From an uncultured Bacteroidota bacterium (GTDB lineage: Bacteria; Bacteroidota; Bacteroidia; Chitinophagales; Chitinophagaceae), in NCBI GenBank assembly GCA_903835145.1, contig CAILMA010000787.1, positions 1 through 6,056 of the forward strand: DNA of 6,056 bases, in the 5' to 3' direction. The translations under genes were made by a program, and so were the position numbers. Shown in pieces: positions 5,800 to 6,056 of this stretch (the first letter of the stretch is position 1; the number at the start of each line of letters is the position of its first letter). The notes below the pieces were generated by a model. That model did no database searches. It had not been told where the DNA came from and was given only the letters and a program-made list of their open reading frames with translations.

Positions 5800-6056
5800 A
5801 TTTCCCTGATCTTTGTTGGTTTATTTGATGCTGCATCAATCCTGCCGATTGGCGCTCAAACTAAAGTAGTTGGAAGTAAATTGGTCAAACAATAGCACTG
5901 AAAAATTGTTTGCAATCTACACGACGTCCAATAAAAAAAATATAAATAAATATCAAACAATAAATTTAAATATGTTAATAACTTGGGATTGTCATTTTAA
6001 CCCCAAACCCAGACGCTTTTAGGTAATAGGCCCAATAAAATATTGATCAAACACAA
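5800..6056. other. AT-rich non-coding stretch at the right edge
   Basis: No reading frame of useful length exists on either strand; the plus-strand ATGs (5828 and one near 5972) give only 13 and 16 codons. The stretch holds a small hairpin (TTGATG 5825-5830 with CATCAA 5834-5839), an exact 8-base inverted repeat (CAAACAAT 5886-5893 with ATTGTTTG 5905-5912), a further direct copy of CAAACAAT at 5954-5961, and an A/T run around 5932-5950. It may be the upstream region of a gene beyond the window, but no promoter consensus can be fixed. Confidence 0.5.

Noticed and set aside
5825..5839. Second terminator downstream of the UUCG hairpin
   Set aside because: Six weak pairs with a 3-base loop and no T-run after it.

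Overview
The window reads as chromosomal DNA of a member of the Bacteroidota, probably near Chitinophagales/Chitinophagaceae. Three things point there: two secreted proteins end in type A C-terminal sorting domains of the type IX secretion system (T9SS); a perfect match to the Bacteroidota -7 promoter box (TAnnTTTG) lies before one gene; and Shine-Dalgarno sequences are absent before all four main genes. The lineage call below phylum level rests on sequence feel, not on a search.

Layout. Positions 1-266 hold no solid gene. They contain a short minus-strand reading frame with a 5-residue tandem repeat that runs off the left edge, followed by a GC-rich, palindrome-rich stretch that looks like an intergenic repeat element. 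Positions 267-1188 (minus strand) hold a small signalling pair: an unusually short kinase-type ATPase without a recognisable phospho-histidine domain, then 46 bases later a single-domain CheY-like response regulator. Positions 1189-1374 form a divergent promoter region. Positions 1375-2958 and 3095-5746 (plus strand) hold two exported proteins. The first has seven regular repeats of about 58 residues, consistent with a seven-bladed beta-propeller. The second has many Asp-box (BNR) repeats of the sortilin/VPS10-like or GH74-like propeller type. Both begin with a signal peptide and end with a T9SS type A tail. A strong intrinsic terminator with a UUCG tetraloop follows the second gene. The last ~255 bases are AT-rich and apparently non-coding.

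How the genes work together. The two plus-strand proteins should both be exported by Sec and then handled by T9SS, so they are probably surface-attached or released adhesion, binding or glycan-related proteins; neither shows an identifiable catalytic site. The kinase-like ATPase and response regulator are probably co-transcribed, but the ATPase lacks the usual phosphate donor, so the pair may depend on another kinase or may be a remnant. Nothing in the sequence ties the signalling pair to the secreted proteins beyond their divergent arrangement. I see no CRISPR array, insertion sequence, tRNA, rRNA, phage module or defence cassette, and no clearly new system. The oddest items are the reduced kinase and the repeat-like element at the left edge.
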